From: CABMKH01 sp040797625
GTDB lineage: Bacteria; Bacillota; Clostridia; Tissierellales; Tissierellaceae
Assembly (NCBI GenBank): GCA_052067355.1
Contig: JBQHQH010000018.1
Location: forward strand, 1-55,613
Length of the DNA stretch: 55,613 nucleotides
Direction of reading: 5' to 3'
Part shown: in pieces, positions 25,544 to 34,567 of the stretch
Layout: the number at the start of each line of letters is the position of its first letter
Position numbering within the stretch: position 1 is the stretch's first letter
Notes under the pieces: generated by a model
What the model saw: only the letters and a program-made list of their open reading frames with translations
What the model was told of the DNA's origin: nothing
Database searches by the model: none
Translations under genes and position numbers: made by a program

Positions 25544-26131
25544 ATGTTTGATTTTATTATTGGAGATATTGTAAATATTCAAGAGGATTACATAGTGATT
25601 CAAAACAATGGCATTGGATATAGGGTATATACTTCTGTAAACTCTATGATGGATATAGAGATAGGAAAGAAAGATCAAATGCTATATACTCAATTACATG
25701 TAAGAGAGGATGGACTATTTATCTATGGATTTACAACTGAAGATGAGATGGATATGTTCAATCTCTTACTTAGAGTATCTAAGATTGGTCCTAAGATTGC
25801 ATTAGGTGTATTATCTACTCTTGCACCTAATCAGATAAAAATTGCCATACATAATAAGGATTATGATACCTTATGTAAGGTGCCTGGAATTGGAAAGAAG
25901 ACTGCAGAGAGAATGGTGGTGGAACTAAAGGATAGAATAGGTGATATTGAATTAGAAGATGTGGAGATAGCAGAGTCAATATCAAATGACCATGATGAAG
26001 CTCTTGAAGGACTTATGACATTAGGTTATTCAAGATTTGAAGTGGAAAGAGTGATTAGAAATATGGATATTGATGATATGAGAGTTGAAGATATAATAAG
26101 GGAAGGCTTAAAACAACTGTCAAAGAGTTAA
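25544..26131 (+). CDS. ruvA: Holliday junction DNA helicase subunit RuvA
   Basis: This 195-residue tetrameric junction-binding subunit loads RuvB rings. Domain I is the OB fold (MFDFIIGDIVNIQEDYIVIQ). Domain II has two helix-hairpin-helix motifs (LLRVSKIGPKIALGVLS and LCKVPGIGKKTAERMVVELKD). Domain III (about 150-195) is the flexible RuvB-contacting helix bundle with EALEGLMTLGYSRFEVERVI. It starts 18 bases after ruvC and is co-transcribed with it. Confidence 0.97.
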   Translation: MFDFIIGDIVNIQEDYIVIQNNGIGYRVYTSVNSMMDIEIGKKDQMLYTQLHVREDGLFIYGFTTEDEMDMFNLLLRVSKIGPKIALGVLSTLAPNQIKIAIHNKDYDTLCKVPGIGKKTAERMVVELKDRIGDIELEDVEIAESISNDHDEALEGLMTLGYSRFEVERVIRNMDIDDMRVEDIIREGLKQLSKS

Positions 26132-26145
26132 AGGAGTAGCTAAAT

Positions 26146-27156
26146 ATGATTGAGAATAACAATAGAATAGTGTCTGGATCCTTTAGGGATGAGGACGAAG
26201 AGAATGACATAAGCCTTAGACCTAAGTGGTTAGAAGAATATATAGGTCAAGATAAGGCCAAGGAAAAATTAGATATATTTATACAAGCTGCAAAGGGAAG
26301 AAAAGAGTCCTTAGATCATGTACTATTATATGGACCACCAGGATTGGGAAAAACTACTTTAGCCAATATAATAGCTAATGAAATGGGTGTAAATATCAGG
26401 GTGACCTCTGGTCCTGCCATAGAAAGACCAGGAGATTTAGCCAGTATATTGACCAACTTAAGTGATGACGATGTACTATTTATAGATGAGATCCATAGGA
26501 TCAATAGGACTGTAGAGGAAATATTATATCCTGCTATGGAGGATTTTGCCTTGGATATCATCATAGGCAAGGGACCATCTGCTAGATCTGTAAGACTAGA
26601 TCTATCTAGATTTACGCTTATTGGAGCTACCACTAGATCAGGGCAGCTAAGTTCACCTCTCAGGGATAGATTTGGTGTATTACTTAATTTAGAACTATAT
26701 GATAAAAACAGTTTAAAGCAGATAGTCATGCGTTCAGCATCTATATTAAATATTCCCATTGAAGATGAGGGAGCTTTAGAAATAGCTCGAAGGTCTAGAG
26801 GAACTCCTAGAATTGCCAATAGACTTTTAAAAAGGGTAAGGGATTATGCAGAAGTTATAGAAGATGGGGTAATCACACTAGAAGTAGCTAAAAAGGGCTT
26901 GGGGATTTTAGAAGTAGATCCACTTGGTTTAGATGCTGTAGATAGAAGGCTTATTCTTACTTTGATTGAGAATTTCAATGGTGGACCTGTGGGAGTAGAT
27001 ACATTATCTGCTGCAACTGGCGAAGAAAGGATCACTATAGAAGATGTATATGAACCATATCTATTACAAATAGGCTTTTTAAATAGGACACCTAGGGGAA
27101 GGGTCGTTACTAAAAAGGCATATGATCACTTTAATATTCCCTTTATGGAAGATTAG
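26146..27156 (+). CDS. ruvB: Holliday junction branch-migration ATPase RuvB
   Basis: This 336-residue AAA+ motor of the RuvAB branch-migration complex has Walker A GPPGLGKTT, Walker B LFIDEIH, sensor 1 in LIGATTRSGQLSSPLRDRFG with the arginine finger, and the sensor 2 arginine in RGTPRIANRLLKRVRDYA. A winged-helix domain ends the protein (LQIGFLNRTPRGRVVTKKAYDH). It begins 14 bases after ruvA behind AAAGGAG. Confidence 0.98.
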   Translation: MIENNNRIVSGSFRDEDEENDISLRPKWLEEYIGQDKAKEKLDIFIQAAKGRKESLDHVLLYGPPGLGKTTLANIIANEMGVNIRVTSGPAIERPGDLASILTNLSDDDVLFIDEIHRINRTVEEILYPAMEDFALDIIIGKGPSARSVRLDLSRFTLIGATTRSGQLSSPLRDRFGVLLNLELYDKNSLKQIVMRSASILNIPIEDEGALEIARRSRGTPRIANRLLKRVRDYAEVIEDGVITLEVAKKGLGILEVDPLGLDAVDRRLILTLIENFNGGPVGVDTLSAATGEERITIEDVYEPYLLQIGFLNRTPRGRVVTKKAYDHFNIPFMED

Positions 27157-27175
27157 ACAAGGGCGGTGTAGATTA

Positions 27176-28537
27176 ATGAAGAGGATATGTTTTTTTATTG
27201 TACTCTTGATGACAATTGGGTCTATTTCTCATACTGTATATGGATATGATCTTAGAGATGACTATATAGATGTAAGGGTTGGGATCAAAAATATAGATGA
27301 AAGCATCATGTTATCTAGTTCTAGAGGATTCTATCTATATGATAAAAAATATATGGATGAGATAATGGATATAGATTATGAGATAATTTTAATTAAGGGT
27401 AACAGGAATGGCTCTATAGATATATTAGATGAAGATGGCGATGAGATCACTACTTTAGATGAAGATGATTCTATTATTATAGGTTCCCAAGATAGGGAGT
27501 CTATAATTCAAGTGGACAAGAATAGATTTAGAGATTATATATATTTTTTTGTAAGGGATAATAAACTCTATATAATAAATCACATATACATGGAACATTA
27601 TCTATATGGAGTTGTCCCAAAGGAAATACCTGCAAGTGCATCTATAGAGGCATTAAAGGCTCAAGCAGTAATAGCTAGATCCTATGCTTACACTAGTTTA
27701 AGCAATCATAAATCTGAGGGGTATAATCTATGTAATACTACCCATTGCCAAGTATATGGAGGAGTCGATGGAGAAAAATCTAGTACCAATCAAGCCGTAA
27801 TAGAGACTTATGGAGACTATGTAAGCTATGATGGAAAGATAATAAATACTCCATATCATTCAAATTCAGGAGGATATACTGAAGATGGTGAGAAGGTATG
27901 GGGAGGAAAAGCTCCATATCTACTGGGGGTAGAAGATATATACTCTAATAATTCCCCCAATAGTTCATGGACTACTAGTATTACATCTAGAGAGTTAAGT
28001 CAGAAGCTTTTGCAATCTGGCATAGATGTAGGAAATATATTAGATATAGAGATAATTGAAAAGACAGATTCTAAAAGGGTTAAAGATATGCGAATAATAG
28101 GTTCTAAAAAGGAAGAAACTATTAGTGGTGATAAATTTAGAAGTATATTAGGGGCCACATATCTGAAAAGTACATTGTTTAATGTTGGAAAGAGTGGTTC
28201 TTCTTCATCTTCTATGAAGACAGTATATGCAATAGATGCATATAGTAATTATCCTAAGAAAGTGGATTTAGGAAATATATATATCTTAGATTCCAAAGGC
28301 AATCAAACTGTAAATAGGGGAACTGTGAGAAGAGTTACTGGAAATAATGAGTCTGCTAATATTGGAGGAACTTTTACAAGTTCTGATGATGTATTTATAT
28401 TAGAGGGCAAAGGATATGGACATGGCGTAGGTATGAGTCAATACGGCGCCATGGAAATGGCAAATCAAGGTTTTGATTATGAAGATATAATAAAGCATTA
28501 TTATACAGGTGTTGAAATAATAAATAAAGGAAAATAG
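27176..28537 (+). CDS. spoIID: SpoIID/LytB-family protein
   Basis: This exported protein of about 453 residues has a signal peptide (KRICFFIVLLMTIGSISHTVYG) and a SpoIID domain. Its active-site region is LYGVVPKEIPASASIEALKAQAVIARSYA, followed by TTHCQVYGG, YHSNSGGYTE and the C-terminal GKGYGHGVGMSQYGAMEMA. SpoIID is the lytic transglycosylase that trims peptidoglycan during engulfment of the forespore; LytB-type relatives stimulate amidases. A serine-rich linker interrupts the domain. I start at ATG 27176 (after GGGCGGTG). An upstream in-frame ATG at 27122 would overlap ruvB and place charged residues before the signal. Its place between ruvB and queA is common in clostridia. Confidence 0.9.
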   Translation: MKRICFFIVLLMTIGSISHTVYGYDLRDDYIDVRVGIKNIDESIMLSSSRGFYLYDKKYMDEIMDIDYEIILIKGNRNGSIDILDEDGDEITTLDEDDSIIIGSQDRESIIQVDKNRFRDYIYFFVRDNKLYIINHIYMEHYLYGVVPKEIPASASIEALKAQAVIARSYAYTSLSNHKSEGYNLCNTTHCQVYGGVDGEKSSTNQAVIETYGDYVSYDGKIINTPYHSNSGGYTEDGEKVWGGKAPYLLGVEDIYSNNSPNSSWTTSITSRELSQKLLQSGIDVGNILDIEIIEKTDSKRVKDMRIIGSKKEETISGDKFRSILGATYLKSTLFNVGKSGSSSSSMKTVYAIDAYSNYPKKVDLGNIYILDSKGNQTVNRGTVRRVTGNNESANIGGTFTSSDDVFILEGKGYGHGVGMSQYGAMEMANQGFDYEDIIKHYYTGVEIINKGK

Positions 28538-28546
28538 GGATAGGAT

Positions 28547-29572
28547 ATGAAGACAAGAGATTTTTATTATGATTTACCAGAAGAGTTGATTGCTCAATGT
28601 CCAATAAAGGATAGGGCGAATTCTAGATTATTAGTATTAGATAAGGAAACAGGAGATATTGAACATAGATATTTTAGAGATATTATTGAGTTTTTAAATT
28701 CAGGAGATACATTAGTATTAAATGATACTAGAGTATTACCTGCTAGGTTATTTGGAAATAGGGTTGGTAAAGAAGAGAGTATAGAATTTTTATTGTTGAA
28801 GAGAACAGAAAATGATATTTGGGAGACTCTAGTCAAACCAGGGAAAAAGGCAAGAGTGGGACATACTATTGAGTTTGGAAATGGATTGTTAGTAGGAGAT
28901 ATCCTATCTATAGGAGAAGATGGAACTAGATTTATAAAATTTCACTATGATGGAATATTTGAAGAAATCCTTGATATCTTAGGAGAAATGCCATTGCCCC
29001 CATATATCCATGAAAAACTAGATGATAGGGAGAGATATCAGACTGTATATTCTAAGCATTTAGGTTCTGCAGCAGCACCTACTGCAGGATTACATTTTAC
29101 TAAAGAGTTGCTAAAGAAGGTAGAGGAAAAAGGTGTAAATCTTGCGTTTATAACTTTACATGTAGGCTTAGGTACTTTTAGACCAGTTAAGGTGGACAAT
29201 GTTTTAGAGCATCATATGCACTCTGAATTTTACCAAGTGGATAAAAAGACAGCAGATATAATAAATAGGACTAAAAGGGAAGGCAAAAAGGTCATTGCAG
29301 TAGGAACTACTACTACTAGAACCTTGGAGACCATTGGAAATAAGGATGGCCTTATACAGGAGAAATCTGGTTGGACAGATATATTCATATATCCTGGATA
29401 TGAATTCAAGATAGTAGATAGTCTGATTACCAACTTTCATCTTCCAGAGTCTACATTGATGATGTTAGTAAGTGCTTTAGCATCTAGAGATATGATCATT
29501 AAAACCTACAATATCGCCGTAAAAGAGAAATACAGATTTTTTAGTTTTGGCGATGCAATGTTTATTAAGTAA
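28547..29572 (+). CDS. queA: S-adenosylmethionine:tRNA ribosyltransferase-isomerase QueA
   Basis: This 341-residue enzyme transfers and isomerises the ribosyl part of AdoMet onto preQ1-tRNA to give epoxyqueuosine. Characteristic stretches are the N-terminal FYYDLPEELIAQCP, SRLLVLD, LVLNDTRVLPARLFG, the central GSAAAPTAGLHFT, LHVGLGTFRPV and DSLITNFHLPESTLMMLVSA. It is full length. It starts nine bases after spoIID with a weak AGGGA ribosome site, suggesting translational coupling, and pairs with tgt. Confidence 0.97.
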   Translation: MKTRDFYYDLPEELIAQCPIKDRANSRLLVLDKETGDIEHRYFRDIIEFLNSGDTLVLNDTRVLPARLFGNRVGKEESIEFLLLKRTENDIWETLVKPGKKARVGHTIEFGNGLLVGDILSIGEDGTRFIKFHYDGIFEEILDILGEMPLPPYIHEKLDDRERYQTVYSKHLGSAAAPTAGLHFTKELLKKVEEKGVNLAFITLHVGLGTFRPVKVDNVLEHHMHSEFYQVDKKTADIINRTKREGKKVIAVGTTTTRTLETIGNKDGLIQEKSGWTDIFIYPGYEFKIVDSLITNFHLPESTLMMLVSALASRDMIIKTYNIAVKEKYRFFSFGDAMFIK

Positions 29573-29584
29573 TAGGAGGAGAGT

Positions 29585-30700
29585 ATGGCAATAAGATTTG
29601 AACTAATAAAAGAAGCAAAGGATTCAAAAGCTAGATTGGGGAAATTATATACTCCCCATGGAGAAATTGAGACACCTATATTTATGCCTGTAGGAACTAG
29701 AGCTACAGTAAAGACCATGACTCCTGAAGAGGTTAAGGATTTAGGAGCTCAAATCATACTTAGTAATACCTACCATCTATATCTAAAACCAGGTCATGAG
29801 CTTATCAAAGAAGCTGGTGGACTCCATAGATTTATGAATTGGGATGGTCCTATTTTAACAGACAGTGGTGGATTTCAAGTATTTAGTTTAGGAGATTTAA
29901 GACATATAACTGAGGAAGGAGTAGAGTTTAGATCTCATATAGATGGTTCAAAACACTTCATAAGTCCAGAGAAATCTATAGAGATTCAAAATGCACTAGG
30001 GTCAGATATTATGATGTGCTTTGATGAATGTGCTCCATATCCTGCTAGTTATGAATATGTAAAGCAATCTATGGAGAGGACTACACGTTGGGCACAGAGG
30101 TGTAAGGATTATCACAAAGATTGGAATAGACAGGGATTATTTGGTATAGTACAAGGTGGAATGTATAAGGATTTAAGGGAAAAAAGTGCTAAGGATTTAG
30201 TAGCTATGGACTTTCCTGGTTATGCCATTGGTGGACTGAGTGTTGGAGAACCTAAGGAGCTTATGTGTGAACTTTTGGATTTCACCACGCCATTATTACC
30301 TAAAGATAAACCAAGATATAATATGGGGGTAGGAACTCCAGATTATCTATTTGAATCTGTAATTAGGGGAATAGATATGGCAGATTGTGTATTTCCCACT
30401 AGAATAGCCAGAAATGGTACAGTACTTACAAGTCATGGTAGATTGGTTATTAGAAATGCTAAATATGCTAAAGATTTTACTCCTATGGATCCAGAATGTG
30501 ATTGTTATGCATGTAAGAACTATTCTAGAGCATATATCAGACATCTATTTAATGTAAATGAAATCTTAGGAGCAAGACTTGCTACTATTCATAATCTATA
30601 TTTTTTGATTAAACTTATGGAAAATATTAGAGAAGCCATAAAAGAAGATAGACTTCTAGAGTATAAGGAAGAATTTTACAAAAAATATGGATATAATTAA
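29585..30700 (+). CDS. tgt: Queuine/preQ1 tRNA-guanine transglycosylase
   Basis: This 371-residue TIM-barrel enzyme exchanges guanine-34 of GUN anticodon tRNAs for preQ1. Motifs are FMPVGTRATVKTM, LTDSGGFQVFSL with the catalytic Asp, MCFDECAPYP, GIVQGGMYKDLRE, AIGGLSVGEP, and the zinc site CDCYACKNYSRAYIRHL. It begins 12 bases after queA behind AGGAGG. Confidence 0.98.
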   Translation: MAIRFELIKEAKDSKARLGKLYTPHGEIETPIFMPVGTRATVKTMTPEEVKDLGAQIILSNTYHLYLKPGHELIKEAGGLHRFMNWDGPILTDSGGFQVFSLGDLRHITEEGVEFRSHIDGSKHFISPEKSIEIQNALGSDIMMCFDECAPYPASYEYVKQSMERTTRWAQRCKDYHKDWNRQGLFGIVQGGMYKDLREKSAKDLVAMDFPGYAIGGLSVGEPKELMCELLDFTTPLLPKDKPRYNMGVGTPDYLFESVIRGIDMADCVFPTRIARNGTVLTSHGRLVIRNAKYAKDFTPMDPECDCYACKNYSRAYIRHLFNVNEILGARLATIHNLYFLIKLMENIREAIKEDRLLEYKEEFYKKYGYN

Positions 30701-30759
30701 TAAATATAATGATTTTTTATATCAATAATGTATAATGAATATAGAGGAGGGATAGTTAA

Positions 30760-31035
30760 ATGACTGCACAACAATTACAGGGTCTAATAATACCTATAGG
30801 TTTCTTTGCAATATTTTACCTATTTGCTATTAGACCACAGAAAAAAAGAGAAAAAGAAATCCAAGAGATGAGGAATAGTCTAGTTGTAGGAGATGAAGTA
30901 GTTACTATTGGAGGGATATATGGCAAGATCCTAGTTTTAAAAGAAGATATAGTGACTCTAGAGGTTGGAACTACAAAGACTAGATTGGATGTTACTAAAT
31001 GGGCTATTGGAACTGTAACTAAAAAAGCTAATTAA
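30760..31035 (+). CDS. yajC: Sec translocon accessory subunit YajC
   Basis: This 91-residue single-span membrane protein associates with SecDF. It has an N-terminal helix (LIIPIGFFAIFYLFAIRPQ) and then the conserved cytoplasmic KKREKEIQEMRNSL and GDEVVTIGGIYGKI. The ATG follows GAGGAGG. A TATAAT at 30731-30736 gives a possible internal promoter. A terminator follows. Confidence 0.95.
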   Translation: MTAQQLQGLIIPIGFFAIFYLFAIRPQKKREKEIQEMRNSLVVGDEVVTIGGIYGKILVLKEDIVTLEVGTTKTRLDVTKWAIGTVTKKAN

Positions 31036-31058
31036 AGGGCAGAATATGAATCTTTACA

Positions 31059-31088
31059 AAACTTCCTTAAAAGAGGAAGTTTTTTTGT
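31059..31088 (+). terminator. Terminator after yajC
   Basis: AAACTTCCT (31059-31067) pairs with AGGAAGTTT (31074-31082) and ends in a T tract. Confidence 0.9.
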
Positions 31089-31140
31089 AATAAAAACCTT
31101 TTATCTAAAATAGATTGGTATTAGATAGGAGGTGAAAAAA

Positions 31141-31524
31141 GTGAAAAATGGATCGAAGAATAAATCGAGGTTAAATTGTCTGTTAAAGGGGATACTGTTG
31201 GCTTTTGTCATTACATTTATATCCATATTTATAATCTCATTGCTATTGAGATTTACAAATCTTAGAGAAGGGAAATTGCCTATATTAAACAATATTATAA
31301 TGATGGTAAGTATAGTAATATCCAGTATATATCTAGCTATGCAGGTCAAAGAAAAGGGATGGCTAAATGGAGCGTTTCTAGGTCTAGGCTACTATTTGGT
31401 AATAGTATTATTGAGCTTTGTTGCTATAAAATCTATATCCTTAGATGTAATTACAGGGGCCAAACTAATGGTGGCAACATTGACAGGTTCCATAGGAGGG
31501 ATGATTGGAATTAATTTGACATAA
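31141..31524 (+). CDS. TIGR04086-type small membrane protein
   Basis: This 127-residue protein has four predicted membrane helices and a basic N-terminus (KNGSKNKSRLNCLLKG). The pattern and the place between yajC and the SCIFF peptide gene fit the TIGR04086 putative membrane protein family, whose function is unknown. I choose GTG 31141 behind AGGAGG (31127-31132); the GTG at 31132 overlaps the ribosome site. The SCIFF gene has its own promoter just after this stop codon. Confidence 0.8.
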   Translation: MKNGSKNKSRLNCLLKGILLAFVITFISIFIISLLLRFTNLREGKLPILNNIIMMVSIVISSIYLAMQVKEKGWLNGAFLGLGYYLVIVLLSFVAIKSISLDVITGAKLMVATLTGSIGGMIGINLT

Positions 31525-31549
31525 AAAACTTTATTTTAAAATCTACCTA

Positions 31550-31558
31550 TGCTATAAT
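31550..31558 (+). promoter_or_regulatory. Extended -10 promoter for SCIFF peptide gene
   Basis: TGCTATAAT is a perfect extended -10 located 32 bases before the start codon, with TTTATT as a weak -35 at 17 bases. It begins transcription of the SCIFF unit independently of the upstream genes. Confidence 0.65.
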
Positions 31559-31589
31559 AAATACAGTAAAAAAATATATAGGGGGATTT

Positions 31590-31736
31590 ATGATGAAATA
31601 CATAAAGACAATTAGTGGTAATAACTTTAAAAAAGAAACTTTAAAAAAGATTGGCTGTGGAGAATGTCAAACTTCTTGTCAATCAGCATGCAAGACATCC
31701 TGTACTGTAGCAAACCAAAAATGTGAAAATAAGTAG
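31590..31736 (+). CDS. scfA: SCIFF ranthipeptide precursor (six cysteines in forty-five)
   Basis: This 48-residue peptide is the substrate of the adjacent radical SAM maturase. It begins MMKYIKTISGNNFKKETLKK and then has six cysteines (C23, C26, C30, C34, C38, C45) in GCGECQTSCQSACKTSC and NQKCENK. That is the SCIFF family hallmark, conserved across Clostridia. In characterised relatives the maturase installs thioether bonds from Cys to non-alpha carbons of acceptor residues. A leader/recognition part (1-20) and core (21-48) are evident. The start may be ATG 31590 or 31593, behind GGGGG. The mature product's role is not established; links to quorum-type regulation have been proposed for related ranthipeptides. 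Confidence 0.95.
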   Translation: MMKYIKTISGNNFKKETLKKIGCGECQTSCQSACKTSCTVANQKCENK

Positions 31737-31745
31737 ACATAAAGG

Positions 31746-31770
31746 GTAGTGGTTTATCCACTGCTTTTTA
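31746..31770 (+). terminator. Hairpin directly after SCIFF peptide gene
   Basis: GTAGTGG (31746-31752) pairs with CCACTGC (31758-31764) followed by TTTTTA, nine bases after the stop codon. Confidence 0.75.
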
Positions 31771-31834
31771 TAATCTATAGGAAAATTTTACTTTGCTATT
31801 TTTGTTAATTATGGATTTTCTGTATATAGATTTC

Positions 31835-31875
31835 AAAAAAGGCTTCCTTATAGTGTTTTTTAGAAGCCTTTTTTA
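31835..31875 (+). terminator. Second strong terminator, just before the maturase gene
   Basis: AAAAAAGGCTTC (31835-31846) pairs perfectly with GAAGCCTTTTTT (31863-31874). It ends only about 14 bases before the maturase ribosome site. With the hairpin at 31746, it should keep most transcripts limited to the small peptide. Confidence 0.85.
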
Positions 31876-31901
31876 TTTTGATAATGTGTGGAGGTATATT
31901 T

Positions 31902-33260
31902 ATGGCTAATGGACAAATACACAAGTATTATTTAAACAATAGATATATAGTCTTAGATGTAAATAGTGGTTCTGTCCATGTAATGGACAAGATTGTTTAT
32001 GATATCTTAGACTACTATAAAGAGGAGAGTTTAGATGATATATTATCTAGATTTTCCAGCATATATGGAAGTAAAGCTGTATCTGATGTATATCACGAGA
32101 TTTCAAAGCTAGAAGAAGATGGACTTTTGTTCTCTGAAGAAAGACAGTTAGGTAATATATCCTATAATAGAGATAATGTAATAAAGGCCATGTGTCTACA
32201 TGTAGCCCATGATTGTAATCTTACATGTAAATATTGTTTTGCATCTCAAGGAGATTTTAAAGGAGAAAGATCTCTTATGTCCTTGGAAGTAGGTAAGAAG
32301 GCATTGGAATTTTTGGCTAAGAGTTCAGGAAATAGGAAAAATCTAGAGGTGGATTTTTTCGGTGGAGAACCTCTTATGAACTTTCAAGTAGTAAAGGATT
32401 TAGTAAGTTATGGTAGAGAGTTGGAAAAGGAATATAATAAGAATTTCAGATTTACTATAACTACTAATGGAGTATTATTAGATGATGATAAGATTGATTT
32501 TATCAACGAAAATATGGACAATGTAGTATTGAGTTTAGATGGCAGAAAAAATGTCAATGATTATATGAGAAAGACCATCAATGGACATGGAAGCTATGAT
32601 GTTATTTTGCCTAAGTTTAAAAATATGGTTGAAAAAAGAGGAGATAAAGATTATTATATAAGGGGCACATTTACCAATAAAAATTTAGACTTTTCAAAGG
32701 ATGCTTTACATTTTTATGATGAAGGCTTTAAGAAGGTATCTGTTGAGCCTGTAGTTACATCAGAGGAAATGGATTATGCTCTAAGAGAAGAACATCTAGA
32801 TAGAGTATTAAAAGAATATGAAGAATTTTCCAGACAATATATCCGTATTAAAAAGAGGGACAAGGATTTTCACTTCTTTCATTTTATGATAGATTTAGAT
32901 CAAGGACCTTGTATAATTAAAAGAGTTACAGGTTGTGGAGCAGGTTCAGAGTATTTAGCAGTTACGCCAGAGGGAGATCTCTATCCTTGCCATCAATTTG
33001 TTGGTGAGGAAGAGTTTAAGATGGGAGATGTCTTTCATGGTGTAGAGAATACTGCTTTGAGAGATAAGTTTAAAAATGCAAACATCTTTAATAAAGAAGA
33101 TTGTAGAAATTGTTGGGCTAAATATTATTGTAGTGGTGGCTGTCATGCAAATGCCTATTATGCCCATAGAGATTTTATGAAACCTTATGGATTAGGTTGC
33201 GAGATGGAAAAGAAGAGAATTGAATGTGCAATTTCCATATTAGCAAATCTGGAAGGATAG
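31902..33260 (+). CDS. scfB: SCIFF thioether-forming radical SAM/SPASM maturase
   Basis: This 452-residue enzyme modifies the SCIFF peptide. Residues 1-80 form a peptide-recognition (RRE-like) domain ending KLEEDGLLFSEE. The radical SAM cluster is CNLTCKYC (C105, C109, C112) with FFGGEPLMNF downstream. The C-terminal SPASM region has GCGAGSEYLAVTPEGDLYPC and CRNCWAKYYCSGGCHAN for auxiliary clusters. It matches the SCIFF maturase family (CteB/Tte1186-type) throughout. The start is ATG 31902 behind TGGAGG; an in-frame ATG at 31878 falls before that site. It is probably expressed by read-through from the peptide promoter. secD follows ten bases later. Confidence 0.96.
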   Translation: MANGQIHKYYLNNRYIVLDVNSGSVHVMDKIVYDILDYYKEESLDDILSRFSSIYGSKAVSDVYHEISKLEEDGLLFSEERQLGNISYNRDNVIKAMCLHVAHDCNLTCKYCFASQGDFKGERSLMSLEVGKKALEFLAKSSGNRKNLEVDFFGGEPLMNFQVVKDLVSYGRELEKEYNKNFRFTITTNGVLLDDDKIDFINENMDNVVLSLDGRKNVNDYMRKTINGHGSYDVILPKFKNMVEKRGDKDYYIRGTFTNKNLDFSKDALHFYDEGFKKVSVEPVVTSEEMDYALREEHLDRVLKEYEEFSRQYIRIKKRDKDFHFFHFMIDLDQGPCIIKRVTGCGAGSEYLAVTPEGDLYPCHQFVGEEEFKMGDVFHGVENTALRDKFKNANIFNKEDCRNCWAKYYCSGGCHANAYYAHRDFMKPYGLGCEMEKKRIECAISILANLEG

Positions 33261-33270
33261 GAGGAAAAAT

Positions 33271-34554
33271 ATGAAAATGAAAAATACTATAATTCTATTG
33301 CTGATTTTAGCTATTATTGGTGGAAGTACATTTATAGCTATAAATGGTATAGAATTAGGTAAGCTTAAGATTTCAAAAGCAAGGGATTCTGTAGATCTAG
33401 GATTAGATCTAGCAGGTGGAGTATATGTTGTATTGGAAGCCAATACAGATGCTAAAGGTGAAGAACTTCAAAAGATGATGGAACAAACTAAAGCCATAAT
33501 CGAAGAAAGAGTAAATGGATTAGGCATATCAGAACCTAATGTATCTATAGAGGGAACCAATAGGATTAGGGTAGAGTTAGCTGGCATTGAAGATCCACAG
33601 GAGGCTATAGATTTAATTGGTAAAACTGCTCAATTACAATTTGTAGAGCCTAATGGAGATATAGTTGTAACTGGTAAGAATGTAGTGAATTCAGATGTAG
33701 CTTTTCAAAAAAATGAACTAGGGACTGAACAGCCAGTTGTAACCCTTGAATTTGATAAGGAAGGTACAAAGAATTTTGCTGAGGCAACTGGAAGACTTAC
33801 TTTAGAAAAAGAGACTAAAGATAGAATAATATATATCGTATTAGATGATCAGGTTATTTCTTATCCAGCAGTTGCAAGCCAAGCAGATGGTGGAAGGGCA
33901 ATAGAAGATGGAAAAGCAGTTATTAGTGGAAATTTTGATGTAGAAGAGGCAAATCATTTAGCCACATTGATTAGAGCGGGTGCATTACCTGTAGAGATGA
34001 TAGAACATAAGACATCAATTATTGGGCCTACTTTAGGTCTTGAAGCTTTTGAAAGAAGTATAAAAGCTGGAGGTATAGCTCTTATATTAATATTTATATT
34101 CATGATAGCAATTTATAAATTACCAGGAATTGTAGCATCTCTAGGTCTATTGGCCTATACTTTAATAGTTATATATACTATGTCTATTTTAAGAGTTAAG
34201 CTTACATTGCCAGGTATAGCAGGTTTAGTATTGTCTATTGGTATGGCAGTAGATGCCAATGTATTGATATTTGAAAGGATTAGAGAGGAACTCCTTATAG
34301 GGAAGACTATTAGAGCTTCTATAAATTCAGGATTTAACAAGGCATTGACTTCTGTAATGGATTCTAATATTACTACTTTAATTGCAGGTATAGTGCTTTA
34401 TTACTTTGGAATTGGACCTATAAGAGGCTTTGGTGTTACTTTAATAATTGGTATTGTAGCTTCGATGATTACATCTGTTTTATTGTCTAAGCTGGTATTA
34501 AAATTGATAGTTTCTATAACCAATATAAAGAATATAAAAATTTATGGAGCATAA
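33271..34554 (+). CDS. secD: Protein translocase subunit SecD
   Basis: This 427-residue polytopic RND-type subunit uses the proton gradient to help pull proteins through SecYEG. The N-terminal helix is followed by SVDLGLDLAGGVYVVLEA, the periplasmic P1 region (IIEERVNGLGISEPNVSIEG) and a C-terminal six-helix block with LAGLVLSIGMAVDANVLIFERIREE. Length fits Gram-positive SecD when separate from SecF. The ATG follows AGGAGG ten bases after scfB, so transcription probably continues from the maturase gene. Confidence 0.96.
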   Translation: MKMKNTIILLLILAIIGGSTFIAINGIELGKLKISKARDSVDLGLDLAGGVYVVLEANTDAKGEELQKMMEQTKAIIEERVNGLGISEPNVSIEGTNRIRVELAGIEDPQEAIDLIGKTAQLQFVEPNGDIVVTGKNVVNSDVAFQKNELGTEQPVVTLEFDKEGTKNFAEATGRLTLEKETKDRIIYIVLDDQVISYPAVASQADGGRAIEDGKAVISGNFDVEEANHLATLIRAGALPVEMIEHKTSIIGPTLGLEAFERSIKAGGIALILIFIFMIAIYKLPGIVASLGLLAYTLIVIYTMSILRVKLTLPGIAGLVLSIGMAVDANVLIFERIREELLIGKTIRASINSGFNKALTSVMDSNITTLIAGIVLYYFGIGPIRGFGVTLIIGIVASMITSVLLSKLVLKLIVSITNIKNIKIYGA

Positions 34555-34567
34555 TGGAGGTGAAAAG

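Noticed and set aside
26316..26819. Open frame antisense to ruvB
   Set aside because: The overlapped ruvB is unmistakable, and the antisense product shows no recognisable motif.
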